A stretch of DNA of 64,000 nt from Gordius sp. MW1 (taxonomy: Eukaryota > Nematomorpha > Gordioida > Gordea > Gordiidae), in assembly GCA_964036665.1 (NCBI GenBank), contig OZ038526.1, positions 32,736,001-32,800,000 on the forward strand. The letters run 5' to 3'. The position numbers and the translations under genes are program-made. Position 1 is the first letter of the stretch. Each line of letters begins with the position of its first letter. This document shows, in pieces, positions 57,911 through 64,000 of the stretch. The notes under the pieces are model-generated. The model made no database searches, was not told where the DNA came from, and saw nothing but the letters and a program-made list of their open reading frames with translations.

Positions 57911-58236
57911 AATTAATTTATCAAACTCTAGTATTTTATGTCCTTTAATAGCTCTGGCCATATAATTTTTCATGAATGTAGAATAAGCTTATGTGCTTAA
58001 AAAGGTTAAGTAATCTTTTTTGCTAATTTATGTTTTTATAGTTTTATATTAAGGAAGAAAAGTACGCAGTGGAATCTTTTTGTTTTTATGTATTGAGATT
58101 CGAAATGAAAGTATAGTTGTAGAATCTTATTAGGATTATTTGGAGTTAGTAATGTTGAAACACATTCTTTTGTAACAATATATATTAAGAAAAAGGTGGT
58201 TTACTTTATCAGTAAAGGATAATAAAATGTTGTATG
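57911..58236. other. no gene seen
   Basis: AT-rich, nothing recognised. Confidence 0.5.
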
Positions 58237-58244
58237 TATGTATA

Positions 58245-58411
58245 CATTGGTGTAGCCAGCATTGGAATAAGAGTAAGGCAATAATGATTTAGGAAGGGGC
58301 AAAATGATCATTTTTGAAATTTTAGCCATAATTTTAATAAAGTTTAACAAATTTTTGGATTCAGAAGGGGGCAGCCGCCCCTCTCTGCCCCCCCCCTCGG
58401 CTGCGCCCATG
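58245..58411. mobile_element. MITE, CATGGGCGTAGCC family
   Basis: A 167-bp copy, left end CATTGGTGTAGCC, right end GGCTGCGCCCATG. Flanking 8-mers TATGTATA and TATGTATT (7 of 8). The interior matches the copy at 59057 closely. Confidence 0.88.
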
Positions 58412-58438
58412 TATGTATTATATATTCTTTTCTTAGAA

Positions 58439-58558
58439 TTATTTTATTCGAATTCGGTATTGGGCGACGTCCAGATGTTTAACTTTCTCCTTAGGTAGTT
58501 TGCTCCATCTCAGTTTGAATGATGCGTCGGGTTTGTATGGATTAGTGAAATCGAACAT
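58439..58558 (-). other. 39-codon protein-like reading, unassigned
   Basis: The minus strand reads MFDFTNPYKPDASFKLRW, then SKLPKEKVKHLDVAQYRIRIK and stop. Composition is balanced, unlike the surrounding AT-rich noise, so it may be the last exon or a retrocopied fragment of a gene I do not recognise. No clear AG acceptor precedes it. No function is proposed. Confidence 0.3.
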
Positions 58559-59048
58559 GGATGTAAGGGTAGGGGGGGGGGGGTGAGATTTTATGGGATA
58601 CAGCAGATGTTATATATTTACAAGTTATATTAATTAACGCGTGCAAGATCAAAAGGGGTATCCGACAATGTTAAGAAATCTCACAATCAACGAACTTGCA
58701 ATTAATGTATACAGAAAGAAAGGGAGGGGGGGGAATCCTTAACATGTGTACAATTAAATATACGAGTGGGAGAATCCGTATATAAAACATCCGTATATAC
58801 GACTATCCATTTTCTATATCTCTTCATTTTAATTATATTTTTAAAAATCAATTATATTAAAAATAAAAGAATGATCTATTCGCCATCTTTAAAAATATAA
58901 TTAATATAAAAAACGAATTATATCTAAAATACAATTAAAGAGGTTGGTATGATAGAGACACAATGATAAGTCAAAACGTGAAGTAAAACTAGCCTATTAC
59001 TTTAAATAATTTTTGAAATAAAAATGTTTAAAAGGCTACCCTTTAAAA
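58559..59048. other. no gene; G runs at about 58571 and 58725
   Basis: G homopolymers resembling MITE remnants but without end motifs; the rest is AT-rich. Confidence 0.45.
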
Positions 59049-59056
59049 ATGATGTC

Positions 59057-59228
59057 CATGGGCGTAGCCAGCATTGGAATTAGGGGGGGGGGGCAATAAT
59101 GATTTAGGGACGGGCAAAAGGATCAATTTATGAAATTTTAGCCATACTTTTAATAAATTTCGGCAAATTTTTGGATTTAGAGGGGGGCAGTCGCCCCTCT
59201 CTGCCCCCCCCCCTTGGCTACGCCTATG
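59057..59228. mobile_element. MITE, CATGGGCGTAGCC family
   Basis: A 172-bp copy, ends CATGGGCGTAGCC and GGCTACGCCTATG. Flanking 8-mers ATGATGTC and ATGAAGTC (7 of 8). Confidence 0.9.
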
Positions 59229-59236
59229 ATGAAGTC

Positions 59237-59768
59237 TCTACTTTAACACTTATATGGTCAAGAAAAACGTCACACTAGCAATGCCAATTACTTTTATCTA
59301 AATTAGCATAGCATGGTTGTGCGCAAGCCAAAAGATTAAAATATTTTATTTAAAATAATGCATTAAAATGTTTTTATTATATTAACCGCTACCTTATATA
59401 ATAAAATAATAAAACTACTTTCTAATTAAATTGTTTAGTAATCTCTACTGAATTTTATAAAGTTTAATAAAATAATTATATCAGTATCATGGCTAATAGC
59501 TTATCTCCCCTATTTTTTAGCCCTAACTATCGCAGCATTATCCTTAAATGATTATTAAAACTTAGTGAAAAATTTTAAAAGTTTATAATTTTATGTTCAC
59601 TGATTTTAGTTTACACTCTTAAAACTTTTAGGATATAGTACGCTTAATTAAGCAACATATTAATAAGTTACATTAATAATAAATTTAGTTCATATGTTTT
59701 AGATTTTATCATTAAATTATTTTTAAAAACATTTGATAAAATTACCAGATCAAACGCTTTTTGTACGC
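59237..59768. other. upstream of eL22; possible short pyrimidine tract before the start
   Basis: AT-rich. CGCTTTTTGTACGC directly before the ATG at 59769 could be a 5'-TOP-like leader, as is common in ribosomal protein genes; this is a weak hint. Confidence 0.4.
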
Positions 59769-60297
59769 ATGGCAGTAATCGTAAGTGAATTATATCTTCT
59801 AGATTTCATTATTAAATCTAGGCAGTTAAGGCTCGAAAGAAACAATATAAAAGTGGGGGAGCTAAAGGAAAAAAGAAGAAGGCATCTATTAAGTTTACCA
59901 TTGACTGTAGCAATCCTGTTGAAGATGGAATTATGGATGCTGGCGATTTGGTAATTAATTTCTTATAACTTTTAAACTTATTTTAAGGAGAAATATTTAA
60001 AAGAAAGAATAAAAGTTAACGGTAAAACGGGTTATAAAGGAAAAGAGCTTTCACTTGAACGTAATAAAGCAAAAGTTACTGTAATATCAGAAATTCCCTT
60101 TTCCAAAAGGTTTTATTAAATTTTGTATATCTCATAGTTTTTTATTAAGATATCTTAAATATCTTACCAAAAAATATTTGAAGAAGCATAATCTACGTGA
60201 TTGGCTTAGAGTTGTGTCAAATACAAAAGATACCTATGAATTAAGATATTTCCAAATTAATAATGAAGAGAATGAGGATGAAGAAGGAGAAGAATAA
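59769..60297 (+). CDS. RPL22: ribosomal protein eL22, four exons
   Basis: A 60S subunit protein. Exons 59769..59780, 59822..59950, 59988..60109 and 60150..60297; introns of 41, 37 and 40 bp with GT-AG borders. Joined length 411 nt, 136 aa plus stop. The product reads [37 protein letters not shown] then [39 protein letters not shown] then [20 protein letters not shown], and [20 protein letters not shown]. This is the complete family, including its acidic tail. The short first exon (four codons) is inferred from the ATG and a consensus GTAAGT donor. The frame is intact across all junctions, so the gene looks functional. Gene symbol follows the animal orthologue. Confidence 0.96.
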
Positions 60298-60338
60298 TTT
60301 GTTGACCATATTTCTATTACTATAGTGTGTTATATCAT

Positions 60339-60344
60339 AATAAA
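60339..60344 (+). promoter_or_regulatory. polyadenylation signal of eL22
   Basis: AATAAA 42 bp after the eL22 stop codon. Confidence 0.55.
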
Positions 60345-60747
60345 AATATGATGTTTAATTTTATTTTCAATCCATAGGTATATAGAAACTTATTCCCATT
60401 TTAAGCCATAATCAAAATTATTTTCATATATTTACCAAGCTTAAATTTGTTTAAACTATTGTGAGGTTTAATGTTTATTAAATTATACAAAAACATAGGT
60501 ATGTTATTTGCTGAACTAGGTATTATATAGATGTGCCTAATTTTTCAAGATTAAAATCTACAATATTTTTTAAACATCCATTTGTCGTGTGTTAAAATAT
60601 AATTGTATGACATTTTAAAAGGTATTTTTGTGACAATAATGGAATTTTCAATCATTCATAAGATTGGCCCTTATAATGGCAAGAATATTCCATAAGAATT
60701 ATATGTATTTTCTTTTATCAATTTTTAGATATATCAAGCGTTTTTTA
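60345..60747. other. no gene seen
   Basis: AT-rich 3' flank of eL22. Confidence 0.5.
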
Positions 60748-61005
60748 CACTTCAGAGGTTGGGTCAAAAATGTTAACACGGATGGTTTTGGGGTAATAAT
60801 TACCCCAAACTTTAAATAGCTATAACTTAGATATTGTATAACTTGTCAAAATTTGCAAGAATAATATTTCAACTCTTAAACGTTCATTAATATATTAATT
60901 TGCCTGTGGTTTTGATTTTTTTGACTATAATTTAGTGCAAACTAATTTATTTTGTAATTTTTAAACTGCTTGGGGTCATTATAACCCCACTTGACCTCTG
61001 AAGTG
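60748..61005. mobile_element. piggyBac-type MITE, 258 bp
   Basis: Starts CACTTCAGAGGTTGGGTC and ends with CTTGACCTCTGAAGTG, followed by TTAA (61006-61009); the left flank is TTTA. The inner GGGGTAATAATTACCCCAAA is shared with the larger copy at 61905-63334. Confidence 0.78.
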
Positions 61006-61009
61006 TTAA

Positions 61010-61900
61010 TACTTTGCTTTTTTTGTTTGATTAAAAAGGACAGTTCATATTTTGCAATTGACCTAAGGATGCTTTTCCTTCCCAACTAATGTTGGGGCAT
61101 TGTCACACAGTCAGAAATTTAGTTTTTATTGAAACTAGTTGATGCTATTAAAACTCTTTAAGTCATCTTTATTGATTTCAACAAATTTGTATAAATATGC
61201 ATTTAAGCTTTGTTACAAAACAGATATTTTGTGTAATAAAATGGATGCAAATCTTAATGATAAGTCATTATTAATTGACCTTTGCTAAATGACTAAACGT
61301 AAAAGGGTCATATTTGTCAAGACTTTTCTTCAAACCAAGTGGAGCTTATGTTTCTTACATGCTTAGTCTAGAAGGATTAAGTGCTAAAAGTAGATTTTAA
61401 AGTAGCTTTATGGATTGATTTCTCATATTTTACAGGCCGTAAAATATAGAAAGAATGCCAAATGAACTAGTTTTCTTATAAACATCTATTTTCAACAACT
61501 TAGCTAGGGGGTAGTGAGGGAGACTAGCTTAACCACGCCCTCTCATGAATTTGCTTTGAAGTCACTAAACTAATAAAAATAAGGATTGATCCTTATTATT
61601 TATAAAGAGAATTACATATTTTGTGAAGGTGAAATAAATATATTGAAAAATTAAAAGTATCGTAAATACTGGGAAAACATTCCGCTATGGCTAATGAATT
61701 ATAATATATTTATTATTTTTTAGATTTATCCAATTGACTTAATTTAAATTCTGCACATTTCTCAATTTAACATGCATTTGGCAGGGATTAAGCTTGAAAT
61801 CTTTTTGACTATATTAAATCCAAAATTTTTTTTGACTATATCTGGTAGTTGCTAATAATTTATAGGTAAGGTGAAAGAAGGTTAGTTTACAAAGCCTATT
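61010..61900. other. no gene seen
   Basis: AT-rich DNA between two piggyBac-type copies. Confidence 0.5.
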
Positions 61901-61904
61901 TTAA

Positions 61905-63334
61905 CACTTCGTAGTGACCCCACCCGTTTAAAAATGCTGTACAAAATAAATTAGTAAATATTACAATTTCATTTTTTCAGTAGCTTAACAAAATTTACCT
62001 TAGAATATCTCTTCAAAATTTGGCTAGTTTTTATCCAATAGTATTTAAGATAGAGAGTATTTTAAATGCCCAGGGTCTTCCACGACCCCACCTTCCATAA
62101 AATGAAACAAAATTTTTTTTTTCAACATTTTTAAAATATATTATTAAAACCCATTATTGTAAACCCATTTGTGAAGAAATTTTTTGTATACATTTCTTTT
62201 TATTTAAAATATTTAAATTTTAAACTCTGATTTTAATTGATAATTTTTCCTCCTGGTATTTCAAAGTGCTTATTTGTTTGATTTCTCCCACAATTTTTGA
62301 TTTTTTAATATGTCTAATCTTAAAAAGTGCAGTATTTTTGATAGTTCTTCGTCTGAAGATGTATATATATAATAACAGTTAAAACATTTTATCAAGTAAT
62401 TCTTGAAGATTCTCATGATTATATCTACATGAGTAGTCATGAATCTGAGAGTGAGCTAACATGAGATTAAGATGAAGAAGAGTTAATTGACTAACAAAAT
62501 TAGTTACTTTTGTAGGAAATAACTTAGAAGCTTTTATTATATGATATATTTCAAAGGGAAATACAATACTAAGTGGCACAAAAATTGTCCTAATAAAAAT
62601 GTTAGAACAAGGAACATAATTTTGTATTGCCTTTAACTGGAGTAAGTTATATGAACGGGCAGCCAAAACTTCTCTTGATTGTTTTAAAATACTTATTGCA
62701 GACGAAATAGTTAAGAGTATAGTAAATTTAGCAAATTTGTGACTATATAAAACTATAGGTATATAATGTATATGTAACTTTTTATAGCCTCATAAAATTT
62801 CTTATGTAAAATATTTAAATATTGCCCTTATTCTTAATTTTTATGTTTTATTATGTATCTGTATAAAAAATTTATGAAATAATATTTAAATTTATAACAA
62901 TATAAGTTGAGACCAATTTTGCCATAAAAAATAAAAGGCCAAAAATTGCCTAAGTTTCTCTATTTTCTTTGTTTTTAGGTTATTTTTTACCAAAGTTTCC
63001 ACATTTATAGTTTCAACTTTTATATAATATTAAAACATTAAATAAATGTTTTAACTATTTAACCATAAAATAAAATATATTTTTTTTATATGAGCCAAAA
63101 TAGTCATTAGGGGAAAAATTTTGGGGGTTGCTTTAATTATAAGTATAAAATTTAAACCACTTGATCAAATAGCCAAAATAATATATTAATGAACGTATAA
63201 GAGTTGAAATATTATTCTTGCAAATTTTGACAAGTTTATATTGTAAAACATCTAAGTTATAGCTATTTAAAGTTTGGGGTAATTATGCCCCAAATACCAA
63301 CCGTGTTAGCATTTTTGACCCAACCTACGAAGTG
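61905..63334 (+). mobile_element. piggyBac-type element with decayed transposase
   Basis: The left end CACTTCGTAGTGACCCC follows TTAA (61901-61904). The right end CCAACCTACGAAGTG is followed by GTAA, a one-base variant of TTAA. It has subterminal AAAGTTTGGGGTAATTATGCCCC. At 62310-62770 the plus strand has broken readings such as MSNLKKCSIFDSSSSEDV, GKYNTKWHKNCPNKNVRTRN and DEIVKSIVNLANL. These resemble the acidic N-terminus, the WxxxPPxxxxRT.NI region and a later piece of piggyBac transposases. Many stops. Confidence 0.75.
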
Positions 63335-63393
63335 GTAAAACAAATTTATTAAAGTAATAATATGCGCTCTCAGTTCTAAGGTTTTATCTAGGC

Positions 63394-63477
63394 CAGTGGT
63401 TCCCAATCGTTTTCAGCCATCGCCCCTGGAATAATAACAAAATTGGATCTAACAAAATTATATAATATATACTGCTA
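63394..63477 (+). mobile_element. hAT end fragment
   Basis: CCAGTGGTTCCCAATCGTTT matches the CAGTGGTTCCCAACC-type terminus of hAT elements. The rest is interrupted by MITEs or lies beyond the window. Confidence 0.55.
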
Positions 63478-63614
63478 AGGGCGTAGCCAGGGGGCGGCTG
63501 CCCCCCTTTTAAATTCATTAAGATTATGGCTAAAAATTAAAAATATGATCATTTTGCCCCTCCTTAAATCATTATTGCCCTCCCCCCCTAATTCATATCC
63601 TGGCTTCGCCCATG
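63478..63614. mobile_element. MITE, CATGGGCGTAGCC family, left end clipped
   Basis: Starts GGGCGTAGCCAGGGGG without the CAT, ends GGCTTCGCCCATG. Confidence 0.8.
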
Positions 63615-63782
63615 TAGCCAGGGATTGGCAGGGAAAGATGGTTGCCCCCGCTAAAACCAGAAATTCGTCAGATTTAATATAACTAAGACTTAAATTTAAA
63701 AAATTATAAATTTCGCACCTCCCTACCTCCTTAATATATTAATACCCCCCCCCCTCATATTCCAATCCTGGCTATGTCCATG
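63611..63782. mobile_element. second MITE of the same family, abutting the first
   Basis: Shares CATG with the preceding copy, then TAGCCAGGGATTGG, and ends CCTGGCTATGTCCATG. The two copies lie head to tail. Confidence 0.75.
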
Positions 63783-64000
63783 TTTATTGGACTTCAACAA
63801 TAAAATTAAATTGGCACAAAAATATGAAAAAAATCCATTAAATTAGTGAGGTGTTAATTTCCAGACTTAAAAATAGTTAGCTTTCGCCTAAAATCAACCC
63901 AGGTGCGTTACAATATCTTATTTTTGTTATTAATTGGGATTCGCCTCCACACGGATAAAATCTCATATTAAGATGAAACAAAAAAATCATAGCCCTATAA
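63783..64000. other. no gene seen
   Basis: Short AT-rich end of the window. Confidence 0.5.

Overview
The window is AT-rich DNA from a eukaryote, most likely an invertebrate animal. Its few host genes are animal-like: archease, ribosomal proteins eL42 and eL22, a GNAT acetyltransferase, EGF-domain exons and an Aurora kinase fragment. Introns in the two ribosomal protein genes, and in a resident hAT transposase, are only 35-47 bp long. I cannot name the species from sequence alone.

Layout. 1-720 holds the 3' part of an archease gene. 1749-5257 is a 3.5 kb fold-back transposon built of hairpin arrays. 6427-6853 (minus) is a complete four-exon eL42 gene. 7.5-19 kb is mostly gene-free and full of small inverted-repeat elements, plus fragments of ZMYM1-like hAT transposases. 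19604-21545 (plus) is a complete three-exon GNAT-family gene with a MITE in its second intron. 24.3-25.6 kb is a piggyBac-derived element. 27176-31438 is a decayed RTE-type LINE split by a 1.4 kb hAT-type MITE. 32.8-36.1 kb is a modular repeat with tRNA-like pieces. 37.3-39.8 kb has two mariner/pogo-like MITEs, one carrying a nested hAT-type MITE.

40715-43554 is an intact hAT transposon with matching TIRs, a perfect 8-bp target duplication and an uninterrupted six-exon, 622-aa transposase model. 43640-49470 is a minus-strand Helitron remnant broken by three later insertions: a small MITE, a 1.4 kb fold-back hAT MITE and a 2.4 kb LTR element. 49.6-51.7 kb carries EGF-like exons, two of them in an inverted duplication. 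54.6 kb has an Aurora kinase pseudogene fragment. 59769-60297 (plus) is a complete four-exon eL22 gene. 60.7-63.3 kb has two further piggyBac-type copies, and the window ends in small MITEs.

There is no operon logic here. The genes are isolated islands in transposon-rich DNA. Small non-autonomous elements with 8-bp target duplications (hAT type) dominate, and many are nested in older elements, which gives a readable order of insertion.
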